A stretch of DNA of 64,000 nucleotides, from NCBI RefSeq assembly GCF_025465275.1, contig NZ_JAODNK010000073.1:62001-126000 (forward strand), read 5' to 3'. Numbering within the stretch: position 1 is the first letter of the stretch; each line of letters opens with the position of its first letter. The notes beneath the pieces were generated by a model. That model saw only the letters and a list, made by a program, of their open reading frames with translations. It was not told the DNA's origin and did not search any database. The stretch is from Nocardia sp. GTDB taxonomy: Bacteria > Actinomycetota > Actinomycetes > Mycobacteriales > Mycobacteriaceae. The translations under genes and the position numbers were made by a program. Below are positions 1 through 8,992 of this stretch, in pieces.

Positions 1-62
1 GAAATCACTTCCACCGCCGCAGCGATGATTTGCCGGCGGCGGGCGTCCTCGATGAAGGACCG
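1..62 (-). pseudogene. TetR-type N-terminal helix, gene start unclear (partial)
   Basis: Reading leftwards from base 62 gives RSFIEDARRRQIIAAAVEVI, which looks like the first DNA-binding helix of a TetR-family repressor. A TAG stop (bases 63-65, complement) lies directly before the Arg codon. I see no ATG, GTG or TTG between that stop and the conserved helix, so the usual start is missing. The gene runs off the left edge. It could be a decayed gene, one with a rare start codon, or a chance match; the family resemblance makes chance less likely. Confidence 0.35.
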
Positions 63-149
63 CTATTGACCGACCGTCTCATTTTCTGACCGCGCGGCCA
101 AATTTTAGAACAGTCGGGCAGAAATGCGCCAGCCCCGGAAATGGTGGCG

Positions 150-183
150 CCCGCTACGCCGCACGACGGTGCGGGGTAGCGGG
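150..183 (-). terminator. Hairpin terminator after the ABC importer operon
   Basis: CCCGCTAC, G, CCGCAC, loop GACG, GTGCGG, G, GTAGCGGG form a two-part stem of 8 and 6 pairs. It lies about 20 bases past the stop of the substrate-binding protein gene. There is no clear U tract, which is common in high-GC actinobacteria. Confidence 0.6.
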
Positions 184-203
184 CGGCCGGAGCGGGTGTG
201 GGG

Positions 204-1346
204 CTACTTTCCGCCCTCCGTGAGGGTCACGGGCTTGGCGGTGTAGCTGCTGCCGGTCACGTCGACGCCCTGGGATTTCAGCAGGTCGAGAGCCTTACCG
301 GCATATTCTGTGGTGTAGGCGTCGGCGTCGGGATCCTTGGTGAGGACGGTCGCGCCCTCCTGATTGCGGGTGGTCTTCGCAATGGCGACGGTGCGATCCC
401 AGGCGGCCTTGTCCACCATGCCGATGCCACTGGGCGAAGGCCAGATCAGCTTGTTCACCTCGGTGATCTGCCACTCCTGGTGGCTCGCGCCGAGGGTGGA
501 ACCGGCGGCGACGGTGATGTCACGGCACTTGTCGACATTGTCGCGGCAGAAGGCCCAGCCCTTGAGCGAGGCGGCGATGAACTTCACCGTCTGGTCGGCG
601 TACTTGCTGTCCTTCAGCTTGGCGGTATTGGCCCAGATGGCGTCCTGCAGCATGGCCACACCCTGGTCGTTCCAGTCGATGAGGTTGAAATCGTCTGCGG
701 TGTACAGCTTTCCGGTGGCCGGGTTCTTCACCTCCAGCAGCTGCGCGTACTCGTTGTAGGACATGGCCTGGGCGGCATCGATATCGTGCGAGAGGAAGGC
801 GTTCATATCGAACTGCTGCTGCACCAGCTTGACGTCCTTGGCCGGGTCCAGACCGGCCTTGGTCATACCGGCGAAGAGCTCGAATTCATTGCCGTAGCCC
901 CAGTTTCCGACCTTCTTACCGCGCAGATCGGCGGGGCCGTTGATGCCCGTCGTCTTGAAGGAGACCTGTTTGGTGCCCGAGCGCTGGTAGATCTGCGCCA
1001 CATCGGTGATGCCCGCTCCGGCTTCGCGCGAGGCGAGGGCCTTGGGCACCCAGGCGATGGCGTAATCGGCCTGCCCCTGTGCCAGCACCGTCTGCGGCAC
1101 GATATCGGTTCCGCCGTCGAGGATGTCGACGTCGAGGCCCTGCTCCTTGTAGAAACCCTGGTCGACAGCGGCCAGATAACCGGCGAACTGCCCCTGCTTG
1201 AACCACTGCAGCTGCAGCTTCACCTTGGTGAGGCCGCCTGCGGTGGTGGTGCTGTCGGACGTACTGCACGCCGTCAGCGCTGCCAGGCCCAGCACCGCGG
1301 CGGCCAAACAGGCCCGGAAGCGGTATTTATGTGTGGTACTTCTCAT
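204..1346 (-). CDS. ABC importer substrate-binding lipoprotein (NMT1/THI5-like)
   Basis: A 380-residue solute-binding lipoprotein of the nitrate/sulfonate/pyrimidine-precursor class. The N-terminus has an Arg/Lys-bearing signal peptide and a lipobox LTAC with Cys27. The mature part begins with VKLQLQWFKQGQFAGYLAA, typical of NMT1/THI5-like periplasmic binding proteins. The ATG at 1346 overlaps the stop of the upstream permease (ATGA), so the genes are translationally coupled. It is the last gene of the transporter operon. The dihydropyrimidinase and C-N hydrolase upstream suggest the ligand is a pyrimidine, hydantoin or related ureido compound (inference). Confidence 0.85.
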   Translation of the reverse strand: MRSTTHKYRFRACLAAAVLGLAALTACSTSDSTTTAGGLTKVKLQLQWFKQGQFAGYLAAVDQGFYKEQGLDVDILDGGTDIVPQTVLAQGQADYAIAWVPKALASREAGAGITDVAQIYQRSGTKQVSFKTTGINGPADLRGKKVGNWGYGNEFELFAGMTKAGLDPAKDVKLVQQQFDMNAFLSHDIDAAQAMSYNEYAQLLEVKNPATGKLYTADDFNLIDWNDQGVAMLQDAIWANTAKLKDSKYADQTVKFIAASLKGWAFCRDNVDKCRDITVAAGSTLGASHQEWQITEVNKLIWPSPSGIGMVDKAAWDRTVAIAKTTRNQEGATVLTKDPDADAYTTEYAGKALDLLKSQGVDVTGSSYTAKPVTLTEGGK

Positions 1347-2116
1347 TTCGATCTCCAGAGGGTGGTGCGGGGTCGGCGAGTGAGCTGTTCGAGCAACAGC
1401 ACGGCGGCCAGGAACAACAGGCCCAGGATCATGGCGGCGGTGACATAGGCCCAGGCGCGTGGATAGGCGGTATTGGCGGCGGCGGAGGTGATGCGACTGC
1501 CGAGTCCGTGCTGCAGACCGCCGAAGTATTCGGCGATGATCGCCGCGATCACGGCGCTGGGCGCGGCAATCCGCAAGCCGGTGAACAGATGCGGCAGAGC
1601 GGCGGGCAGTCGGACCGTCCGGGTGATCTGCCAGCCGGTGGCGGCGTACGCGGTCATGAGGTCCGACTGCACCTGCGGTACCTGACGCAATCCTCTGACG
1701 GTGCTGACGAATACCGGGAAGAACACCACGATCGCGGCGACAAGTCGGCGCGGGAAATCGGTGGTCGTGGAGTACATGGAGTTCAACAGCGGTGCGAGCG
1801 CCACAATCGGCACCGCCGCCGCACCGGCCGCGAGCGCACCGAGCAGCCCGCCGACCACTTCGAACCGGACCGCCAGCATGGCTGCGGCGATACCGAGGAA
1901 CGCGCCGACGAAAAGTCCTATGAGCGCATTGGATCCGGTGGCGACTGCGGCCTTGGCTATGGCGTCGAAATTGCTGGAGAAGGCGTCGGCAATCGCCGAC
2001 GGCGACGGCAGCAGGAAGGACGGCACACCCGCCGCGACGGTGAGCAATTGCCACAGCGCGAGCATGGTCACGCCGAAGAGCACCGGCGGCAGGCCGGTTT
2101 TGAGTATGCGGGTCAC
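1343..2116 (-). CDS. ABC importer permease (second of two)
   Basis: A 257-residue inner-membrane permease of the BPD/SsuC class with about six hydrophobic segments and a cytoplasmic EAA-like loop near LMTAYAATGWQITRTVRLPA. It overlaps the ATPase gene by 4 bases at its start and the binding-protein gene by 4 at its end. With the permease at 2961-3929 it probably forms a heterodimeric channel. Confidence 0.85.
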   Translation of the reverse strand: MTRILKTGLPPVLFGVTMLALWQLLTVAAGVPSFLLPSPSAIADAFSSNFDAIAKAAVATGSNALIGLFVGAFLGIAAAMLAVRFEVVGGLLGALAAGAAAVPIVALAPLLNSMYSTTTDFPRRLVAAIVVFFPVFVSTVRGLRQVPQVQSDLMTAYAATGWQITRTVRLPAALPHLFTGLRIAAPSAVIAAIIAEYFGGLQHGLGSRITSAAANTAYPRAWAYVTAAMILGLLFLAAVLLLEQLTRRPRTTLWRSK

Positions 2117-2964
2117 CGGATATCCCGTCCCGCAGTGCTTTTCGGCTCGGTGCCGTGACCTTCGTGCAGTGCGGCGCGCACGGCGGCGACCGACGCGAAG
2201 AAGGCGTCACTGGAGCGCACATCGGTCTCGGCGTGCCGGTCCCAGCCCCCGGTTTCGAGCACCGCGGTGATCCGCCCGGGTCGCGGTGTCATGACCACCA
2301 CGCGGTCGGAGAGGAATACCGCCTCGGGAATGGAGTGCGTGACGAAAATGACTGCGGCCCCGGTCTCTTCGGCAATACGCAGCAGTTCACCCTGCATGCG
2401 TTCACGGGTCATCTCGTCGAGTGCGCCGAAGGGTTCGTCCATGAGTAGTAGCGGAGGTTTGCGGGCGAGGGCGCGGGCAATGGCGACGCGCTGCTGCATA
2501 CCGCCGGAGAGTTCGCCGGGATAGCGGCCGGCGAAGTCGGTGAGGCCGGTGATCTCCAGGAGTTCGGCGCTACGGGCACGTCGTTCCCGCTTACCGATAC
2601 CGTGCAGTTGCAGCGGTAGTTCCACGTTCTCCTGCACGGTGCGCCAGTCCAGGAGTCCGGCCTGCTGGAAGGCAATGCCGTAGTCCTGATCCAGCCGCGC
2701 CTGGCGCGCGGACTTGCCGTGCACCACAACCGTTCCCGAACTCGGCTGCTCCAGGTCGGCGACAATGCGCAGCAGCGTGGACTTGCCGCAGCCGGAAGGT
2801 CCGATGAGCGAGACGAATTCACCGGCGGCGACCGACAGACTCACCTCCTGCAGGGCCGTCACCGCCCCGGCGGTGAAGATCTTGCCGACAGCGCTCAACT
2901 CCACGGCGGCGACGGAATCGGCTGGTGCCGGCGGCTCTTCGGCTAGGGATGCTGCGACGGTCAC
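2113..2964 (-). CDS. ABC importer ATP-binding protein (SsuB/TauB class)
   Basis: A 283-residue nucleotide-binding subunit. Walker A is GPSGCGKST at residues 55-63, the signature LSGGMQQ at 152-158 and Walker B LLLMDEP at 172-178. The region [19 protein letters not shown] is the switch histidine region typical of nitrate/sulfonate/taurine importers. The first 20 residues are an Ala/Pro-rich extension. It sits between the two permease genes with 4-base overlaps on both sides, as expected for one transcript. Confidence 0.9.
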   Translation of the reverse strand: MTVAASLAEEPPAPADSVAAVELSAVGKIFTAGAVTALQEVSLSVAAGEFVSLIGPSGCGKSTLLRIVADLEQPSSGTVVVHGKSARQARLDQDYGIAFQQAGLLDWRTVQENVELPLQLHGIGKRERRARSAELLEITGLTDFAGRYPGELSGGMQQRVAIARALARKPPLLLMDEPFGALDEMTRERMQGELLRIAEETGAAVIFVTHSIPEAVFLSDRVVVMTPRPGRITAVLETGGWDRHAETDVRSSDAFFASVAAVRAALHEGHGTEPKSTAGRDIR

Positions 2965-3929
2965 TGGGTACCTCCTGACGAACGGCCGCGGCTGTAGCGG
3001 CGCAAGGCGAACTCGGCCAGCCCGACCAGGGCGGTGAGCACCACGCCGAGCAGGGCGGCCGCGATGACCGCGGCATACAGCCGGGCGGCATTACCGGTGG
3101 ACTGCTGGGAGAACACGATGATCTGACGGCCGATGCCGCCCGCGGTGCCGGTGGAGATCTCCGCGACCACCGCGCCGATCACCGACGCGGCCGCGCCGAG
3201 TCGCAGGGCGGGCAGCAGATAGGGCACCGCGGCGGGCAATCGCAGGTGCAGCAGGGTGCGCCACCAGCCGGCCGCACAACTGTGCAGCAATTCCACCGAA
3301 GCCTTGGACGGCGATTGCAAGCCGCGCAGCATGCCGATGGCGACCGGGAAGAACACCAGGTAGGAGGCGATCACCACAATGCTCATCCAGGGTTGCCAGG
3401 GCTGCCCCGCAATGTGGATGCGACCGCCCCAACCCGCCACCAGCGGAGCCAGCGCGATCAATGGAATCGTCTGGGAGACAATCACATACGGAAGTAGGCC
3501 GCGCTCCACCCATGCGAAGCGCTGCATGAGCACGGCGAGCGCTGTGCCCACCACGGTACCCACCACCAGAGCCAGCAGCGCCAGCCCGAAGGTGAAGCCC
3601 GCCGTGTGCAGCAGGGTCGCGCCGACGGTGCGCTTACCGTCGCGCTCGCCGAGGACGGTGATCACCGCCCACACGTGCGGCAGCGCACCATCGGAGGTGC
3701 GTGGCAGCACGCGGGTGCTGCCGAGGCTGACGCCATTGGCCGGCACCAGATCCTTCACCAGTTCCCAAGCGGCGAGCAGCAATACGAATGCCGCAACCGG
3801 ATACCCGGCCCCGCGCAGCAGGGCCACGCCGCGGCGGCGCGCGGACGCCGTGTATTCCGAGCGCGGCGGTAGCACGGCCGCCGCGAGATCCAGCACCGGT
3901 TCCGGTGCCACCGTTGTCGAGTCCGTCAT
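2961..3929 (-). CDS. ABC importer permease (first of two)
   Basis: A 322-residue permease, longer than its partner because of an extra N-terminal segment before the first hydrophobic stretch (GYPVAAFVLLLAAWELV, residues ~40-56). It carries an EAA-like loop around SVELLHSCAAGWWRTLLHLR. It is the first importer gene after the oxidoreductase gene, separated by 88 bases that contain a hairpin. The substrate is unknown; context points to pyrimidine or hydantoin breakdown. Confidence 0.85.
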   Translation of the reverse strand: MTDSTTVAPEPVLDLAAAVLPPRSEYTASARRRGVALLRGAGYPVAAFVLLLAAWELVKDLVPANGVSLGSTRVLPRTSDGALPHVWAVITVLGERDGKRTVGATLLHTAGFTFGLALLALVVGTVVGTALAVLMQRFAWVERGLLPYVIVSQTIPLIALAPLVAGWGGRIHIAGQPWQPWMSIVVIASYLVFFPVAIGMLRGLQSPSKASVELLHSCAAGWWRTLLHLRLPAAVPYLLPALRLGAAASVIGAVVAEISTGTAGGIGRQIIVFSQQSTGNAARLYAAVIAAALLGVVLTALVGLAEFALRRYSRGRSSGGTQ

Positions 3930-3972
3930 AGTCGGTCACCTATTGAGCTCGGAGGCCACCGCCCGGCGTGGC

Positions 3973-4000
3973 CGTGATTCCGGAAACGCGGCGAATCACG
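3973..4000. terminator. Intercistronic hairpin between enzyme and importer genes
   Basis: CGTGATTC and GAATCACG form an 8-bp stem around a 12-base loop. It falls in the only real gap of an otherwise overlapping operon, so it may be a partial terminator or RNA-processing site that sets the importer level relative to the enzymes (inference). Confidence 0.4.
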
Positions 4001-4017
4001 CACCGCTGCCGTGGCTC

Positions 4018-5055
4018 TCACGAAGCACTCGCCGTCGCCGTGACGGGGTGCGCGAGGCGCGGGAGCACCGATTCGCCGTATGCCTCGAGGGTCGAGGTCT
4101 TGGCATCGTGCTGCAGGTAGACCGCGAACTGGTCGACGCCGAGCGCCTCCAGTTCGCGCAATCGCACCAGATGCTCGTCCGGACTGCCGATCAGGCAGAA
4201 CCGGTCCACGATGGAGTCGGGCACAAAATCAGCGTGCGTATTTCCGGCGCGCCCGTGCTGGTTGTAGTCGTAACCCTGACGGCCCGCGATGTATTCGGTG
4301 AGCGCCTCCGGAACCTCGCTGTCGGCACCGTATTTGGCGACGATATCGGCGACGTGGTTGCCGACCATGCCGCCGAACCAACGGCATTGCTCCCGTGCGT
4401 GTTTCAGCCCCGGCACCGTCCCATCGGTGATGTAGGCCGGGGCGGCAACGCAGATGGTCACGTCCTTCGGATCCCGTCCGGCGCGTTCGGCGGCGGCCCG
4501 CACCCGGGCGATGGTCCACGCGGTGATATCCGGATCGGCGAGCTGGAGAATGAACCCGTCGGCCATCTCGCCGGTGAGATCCAGTGCGCGCGGGCCGTAT
4601 CCAGCCACCCACACCGGCAGCCGCGAGGACTGCGCCCACGGGAGCCGGACGGTGGTATCGCCGATGGTGGCGGCGCGGCCGTTGCCGAGTTCCCGGATCA
4701 CCTCGATGGCTTCCCGCAGGGTCGCCAGATTCGAAGGCCGCCCGCCGAGGGTGCGCACGGCCGAATCACCCCGTCCGATACCGCAGATGGTGCGATTGCC
4801 GAACATCTCGTTGAGCGTGGCGAAGGTCGAGGCGGTCACCGTCCAGTCCCGGGTGGCCGGATTGGTGACCATCGGCCCGACCACGACTTTCCGGGTGGTC
4901 GCCAGGATCTGGCTGTAGATCACATACGGCTCCTGCCACAGCAGATGCGAGTCGAAGGTCCACACGTGCGAGAAGCCGTGTGTCTCGGCGATTCTCGCCA
5001 GTTCGACGACCCGTGAGGCGGGCGGCGTGCATTGCAGAACCACACCGATATCCAT
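4018..5055 (-). CDS. Luciferase-like (LLM) flavin/F420-dependent oxidoreductase
   Basis: A 345-residue TIM-barrel oxidoreductase of the bacterial luciferase superfamily. Family traits include the start MDIGVVLQCTPPASRVVELA, the HVWTFDSHLLWQEPYVI segment and VVGPMVTNPATRDW. It resembles the TIGR03842-type subfamily which, as I recall, often neighbours dihydropyrimidinase genes. The ATG at 5055 is preceded by GGAGGG seven bases upstream. It lies 20 bases after the dihydropyrimidinase stop. The substrate is unknown: it could open or reduce a pyrimidine ring, or act on a side product. Whether it uses FMN or F420 cannot be read from the sequence. Confidence 0.8.
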   Translation of the reverse strand: MDIGVVLQCTPPASRVVELARIAETHGFSHVWTFDSHLLWQEPYVIYSQILATTRKVVVGPMVTNPATRDWTVTASTFATLNEMFGNRTICGIGRGDSAVRTLGGRPSNLATLREAIEVIRELGNGRAATIGDTTVRLPWAQSSRLPVWVAGYGPRALDLTGEMADGFILQLADPDITAWTIARVRAAAERAGRDPKDVTICVAAPAYITDGTVPGLKHAREQCRWFGGMVGNHVADIVAKYGADSEVPEALTEYIAGRQGYDYNQHGRAGNTHADFVPDSIVDRFCLIGSPDEHLVRLRELEALGVDQFAVYLQHDAKTSTLEAYGESVLPRLAHPVTATASAS

Positions 5056-5075
5056 GCGGGCACCCTCCGTTCGAA

Positions 5076-6494
5076 TCAGATGAGGTTCTGGGACAGTTCG
5101 CGTTTCACGAAGCGGCCGTGACCGGCCGCGCCCAGGTACTGCCCGGCGTCGATGACCACCCGGCCACGGGAGAGCACCGTGTCCACATGCCCGTCGATCT
5201 CGAAGCCCTCGTAGGCCGAGTAATCCATATTCATGTGATGGGTCTTGCCGAGCCCGATGCTGGTGTGCCCGTTCGGGTCGTAGATCACGATGTCGGCATC
5301 GGCACCCGGGCTGATGATGCCCTTGCGCGGGTACATGCCGAACATGCGCGCCGGCGTCGTACAGCACACCTCGACCCACTTCTCGAGCGAGATGCGACCG
5401 TCCTTCACACCCTGGAACATGAGGTCCATCCGGTGTTCGACGCCGCCGATTCCATTGGGGATCTTGCTGAAATCGCCGACACCGAACTCCTTTTGGCCCT
5501 TCATGCAGAAGGGGCAGTGATCGGTGGCCACATTGGTGACGTCACCGGTGCGGAGGAACCGCCACAGCTCGTCCTGATGCCCTTCCTCGCGGGACCGCAA
5601 CGGTGTCGAGCACACCCACTTCGCACCCTCGAAACCCGGTGCGCCCAACTGCTCTTCGAGCGACAGGTACAGGTATTGCGGACAGGTCTCGCCGAAGACG
5701 TTCTGCCCCCTGCCCCGTGCCGTCGCGATCTGTTCGAGCGCCTGTTTGGCCGAGACATGCACGACGTACAGCGGCGCACCGGTGACCTGCGCCAGCATGA
5801 TGGCCCGGTGGGTGGCCTCCTCCTCCAATTGCCAAGGCCGCGAGGTGCCGTGGAAGTAGGGCGAGGTATCACCGCGCTGAATCGACTGCTCGACGAGCAC
5901 ATCGATGGCAATGCCGTTCTCGGCGTGCATCATCAGCAGGGCGCCGAGGTCGCCCGCACTCTGCATGGCGCGCAGGATCTGCCCGTCGTCGGAGTAGAAG
6001 ACACCCGGGTATGCCATGAACAGTTTGAAGCTGGTGACACCCTCGGACACCAATTCGGCCATGCCCTTGAGAGATTCGGCGTTCACGTCACCGATGATCT
6101 GGTGGAACCCGTAATCGACGGCGCATTTGCCCGCGGCCTTCTGATGCCACAGCGCCAGGGTGTCCTGCACTCGCTCGCCCGGCTTCTGGATGGCGAAGTC
6201 GACAATGGTGGTGGTGCCGCCCCACGCCGCGGCGCGCGTACCGGTCTCGAAGGTGTCCGAGGCCTCGGTCCCGCCGAACGGCATCTGCATATGCGTATGG
6301 CCGTCGACGCCACCCGGAATCACATACTTGCCGGTGGCGTCGATGACCACATCGGAGGCGGCGGCAAGATCACTGCCGAGCACCGTCGCGCCCGGTTGCA
6401 GCACTGCCGCAATGGTTTCGCCGTCGACGAGGACATCGAGCAGCTGGGAACCGGTGGGGGACACCACCGTTCCGCCGTGAATGAAAGTAAGCAT
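5076..6494 (-). CDS. hydA: Dihydropyrimidinase / hydantoinase
   Basis: A 472-residue cyclic amidohydrolase that opens 5,6-dihydropyrimidines or hydantoins to N-carbamoyl amino acids. Metal ligands are visible as HTH (His66, His68) in GGVDGHTHMQMPFGG, and the lysine expected to be carboxylated is Lys157 in GVTSFKLFMAYPG. Length and motifs fit the D-hydantoinase/dihydropyrimidinase family. Its ATG overlaps the stop of the C-N hydrolase gene by one base (TGATG). That hydrolase would act on its product, so the two make consecutive steps. The true substrate, dihydrouracil or a hydantoin, cannot be told from sequence alone. Confidence 0.92.
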   Translation of the reverse strand: MLTFIHGGTVVSPTGSQLLDVLVDGETIAAVLQPGATVLGSDLAAASDVVIDATGKYVIPGGVDGHTHMQMPFGGTEASDTFETGTRAAAWGGTTTIVDFAIQKPGERVQDTLALWHQKAAGKCAVDYGFHQIIGDVNAESLKGMAELVSEGVTSFKLFMAYPGVFYSDDGQILRAMQSAGDLGALLMMHAENGIAIDVLVEQSIQRGDTSPYFHGTSRPWQLEEEATHRAIMLAQVTGAPLYVVHVSAKQALEQIATARGRGQNVFGETCPQYLYLSLEEQLGAPGFEGAKWVCSTPLRSREEGHQDELWRFLRTGDVTNVATDHCPFCMKGQKEFGVGDFSKIPNGIGGVEHRMDLMFQGVKDGRISLEKWVEVCCTTPARMFGMYPRKGIISPGADADIVIYDPNGHTSIGLGKTHHMNMDYSAYEGFEIDGHVDTVLSRGRVVIDAGQYLGAAGHGRFVKRELSQNLI

Positions 6495-7330
6495 CAGGGG
6501 TTCACCAGCGGTCCGTAGGCGTCCGGGCGGCGATCGCGATAGAAGGCCCAGCGGTCGCGCACCACCTTGATCAGATCCATATCGAGGTCACGGACCACAA
6601 GTTCGGGGCTGGTGTCCGAGGCGACCTCACCGACGAACTTGCCCTCCGGGTCGACAAAGTAGCTGGTGCCGTAGAAATCGTCATCGCCGAGCTCTTCGAT
6701 GCCGACCCGATTGATGGCCCCGATGTAGTACTCGTTGGCCACCGCCGAGGCCGGCTGCTCGAGCTTCCACAGATAACTCGACAGCCCGCGCGAGGTGGCC
6801 GAGGGATTGAACACGATTTCCGCGCCCGCGAGGCCCAGCGCCCGCCAGCCCTCCGGAAAGTGCCGGTCGTAGCAGATGTAGACGCCGACCTTGCCGACCG
6901 CCGTATCGAATACCGGCCAGCCCAGATTGCCCGGCCGGAAGTAGAACTTCTCCCAGAAGCCGGTGACCTGGGGAATGTGGTGCTTACGGTACTTGCCGAG
7001 GTAGCTGCCGTCGGCATCGATGACCGCTGCGGTGTTGTACAGCAGGCCGGACTGCTCCTGCTCGTACACCGGCAGCACCATCACCATGCCGAGTTCCCGC
7101 GCCAGCGCCGCGAACCGGTCTACCGTGGGACCGGGTACCGATTCCGCGTAGTCGTAGTACTTGGCGTCCTGGACCTGGCAGAAATAGGGCCCGTAGAACA
7201 GCTCCTGGAAGCAGATCACCTTGGCTCCGGCCGCGGCGGCCTGCCGCGCATAGTCCTCATGCGCCTTGATCATGGACTCTTTGTCGCCGGTCCAGTTCGT
7301 CTGGACCAGCGCAGCTCGAACGATTGCCAT
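6494..7330 (-). CDS. Carbon-nitrogen hydrolase, beta-ureidopropionase-like
   Basis: A 278-residue nitrilase-superfamily amidase. The Glu-Lys-Cys triad is visible: Glu43 in CFQELFYG, Lys116 in LGKYRKHHIP and Cys153 in YICYDRHFPEG. The sequence resembles beta-ureidopropionase or N-carbamoyl-amino-acid hydrolase, which releases CO2 and ammonia from the N-carbamoyl product of dihydropyrimidinase. It is the first gene of the operon and faces the divergent MocR gene across about 120 bases carrying a direct repeat. The related N-carbamoylputrescine amidases are an alternative, but the neighbouring dihydropyrimidinase favours the pyrimidine role. Confidence 0.88.
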   Translation of the reverse strand: MAIVRAALVQTNWTGDKESMIKAHEDYARQAAAAGAKVICFQELFYGPYFCQVQDAKYYDYAESVPGPTVDRFAALARELGMVMVLPVYEQEQSGLLYNTAAVIDADGSYLGKYRKHHIPQVTGFWEKFYFRPGNLGWPVFDTAVGKVGVYICYDRHFPEGWRALGLAGAEIVFNPSATSRGLSSYLWKLEQPASAVANEYYIGAINRVGIEELGDDDFYGTSYFVDPEGKFVGEVASDTSPELVVRDLDMDLIKVVRDRWAFYRDRRPDAYGPLVNP

Positions 7331-7333
7331 ACT

Positions 7334-7371
7334 TTGTGATACTGCACCCGAATCGAATTTCGTTGTGTTAC
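7334..7371. promoter_or_regulatory. Direct repeat, probable MocR operator
   Basis: TTGTGATAC at 7334-7342 and TTGTGTTAC at 7363-7371 match at 8 of 9 bases and start 29 bases apart, close to three helical turns. They lie between the divergent catabolic operon and the MocR-type regulator. Regulators of this family often bind directly repeated half sites, so this is a likely operator. Confidence 0.5.
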
Positions 7372-7452
7372 AAGTTGACGGAAACAGTTTCGTGACCGTA
7401 AATCCTGGGGGCAGCAGCGGTCACTTCGTATGCGCCGACGCAGAATGGCACT

Positions 7453-8904
7453 GTGACAACGGAACTCGGCCCGGCGACTGCCGACGGCGCATCCAGCGCC
7501 GCGGCGGCCTCCACAGGCCCGGCGGCGGCCGAGTTCCTGGCCGGCGTGCACGATCGCACCGCCGCCGGTATCGCCGCCGCCGTCAGCCACCGCATCCGCT
7601 CCGGGGCGCTCCCACCCGGCACCCGCCTGCCCACCGTGCGCGAGGTGGCACGTGCCCTCAGGGTCTCCCCCGCCACGGTCAACCAGGCCTGGCGGGCGCT
7701 GGCCGGCGCCGGGGCCATCGTGGCGCGCGGCCGGGCCGGAACCTTCGTAGGCACGCCCCCGCCGCCCGTGCCCCTCACCGCGGCGAGCCGGTACCAGCGC
7801 CTGCACTCGCAGTCCGATAAGAATTTCCGCATCGACCTCTCGCGCGGCATCCCCGACCCCGCGCTGCTGCCCGATCTCACCGCGGCCCTGCGCGTGCTGG
7901 GCGGCGACGACGCCATCGACGACCTGTCCGCCACCTATCTGGGCGACGCGGTCCTCCCCGAACTCGAGGCCACCGTGCGCGCCGACTGGCCCATGCACGC
8001 CACACGCTTCACCGTTCTGGACGGCGCACTCGACGCCGTGGACCGCCTGCTCGCCGCCCATGTCCGCCTCGGCGACGCGGTGCTCGTCGAGAACCCCTGC
8101 TTCCCGCCGTTCCTCGATCTGCTCTCCCGCATCGGCGCACGGCCGATCCCGGTCGGCATGGACGAATCCGGGCTGCTGCCAGACGAGCTCGCCACCGCCC
8201 TCGACCGTTACTCCCCCACCGCCCTGCTACTGCAGCCCCGCGCCCAGAACCCCACCGGCGCTTCCCTTTCCGCCCGCCGAGTGCGCGAACTCGCCGATGC
8301 CCTGACCGGATCCGATCTACTCGTCATCGAGGACGACCATTCCGACGGCATCGCGCACTCCCCGCTGCGCTCCCTCGGCAGCCGCCTGCCCCACCAGGTG
8401 GTCCACATCCGCTCGTATTCCAAGTCCCACGGCGCCGACCTGCGCCTGGCCGTGGCCGGCGGCCCCGCCGAATTCCTCGACCCCCTCATCGAACGCCGCA
8501 TGCTCGGCCCCGGCTGGACCAGCCGCCTCCTGCAGCGAGTTCTGTTGCACATGCTCACCGACGAAACCGCCCGCCACACCGTCGCCACCGCCCGCACCAC
8601 CTACCGCACTCGCGCCGACCTCCTCCGCAAATCCCTAGCCCGCCAGGGCATTACAGTCGCGCGCGGTGACGGCATCAACCTCTGGCTCCCCGTAGCCGAC
8701 GAGAACGCCGCCATGATCTCCCTCGCCGCGGGCGGCATCAAGGCCGCCCCCAGCGGCCCCTTCGAGGTCACCGACCATCCCCGCACCGACCACCTCCGCC
8801 TCACCATCGCCGCCCTCCACGACGACGAGATCCCCGACCTGGCAACGCATCTCGCCACCGCCGCCACCGCCGCCCCCACCTACCGCCGAATCCGCCGCGT
8901 CTGA
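7453..8904 (+). CDS. MocR/GntR-family regulator with aminotransferase-like domain
   Basis: A 483-residue fusion of an N-terminal GntR winged helix (about residues 40-105; LPTVREVARALRVSPATVNQAW) and a fold-type I aminotransferase-like domain. Lys324 in RSYSKSHGADLRLA is where PLP would bind, although MocR proteins sense rather than transaminate. The start is GTG at 7453. Transcribed away from the dihydropyrimidinase operon, it is the obvious candidate regulator for it and perhaps for itself. The inducer may be a pyrimidine breakdown product such as beta-alanine (inference). Confidence 0.9.
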   Translation: MTTELGPATADGASSAAAASTGPAAAEFLAGVHDRTAAGIAAAVSHRIRSGALPPGTRLPTVREVARALRVSPATVNQAWRALAGAGAIVARGRAGTFVGTPPPPVPLTAASRYQRLHSQSDKNFRIDLSRGIPDPALLPDLTAALRVLGGDDAIDDLSATYLGDAVLPELEATVRADWPMHATRFTVLDGALDAVDRLLAAHVRLGDAVLVENPCFPPFLDLLSRIGARPIPVGMDESGLLPDELATALDRYSPTALLLQPRAQNPTGASLSARRVRELADALTGSDLLVIEDDHSDGIAHSPLRSLGSRLPHQVVHIRSYSKSHGADLRLAVAGGPAEFLDPLIERRMLGPGWTSRLLQRVLLHMLTDETARHTVATARTTYRTRADLLRKSLARQGITVARGDGINLWLPVADENAAMISLAAGGIKAAPSGPFEVTDHPRTDHLRLTIAALHDDEIPDLATHLATAATAAPTYRRIRRV

Positions 8905-8992
8905 CGGATGCGCGCGGGGGTGATCAATGCCGTCGCACCCGGCGGCGGGCTATCGTAAGTGCGAAATTGCCCGGCGTTCCCTGGGATGCGAC

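Noticed and set aside
198..6518. Long open frames on the plus strand opposite the catabolic operon (for example 198-1448, 3379-5016, 4980-6518)
   Set aside because: They are antisense shadows of clear genes, caused by high GC; translations are rich in Arg, Gly, His and Ala, and no family features appear.
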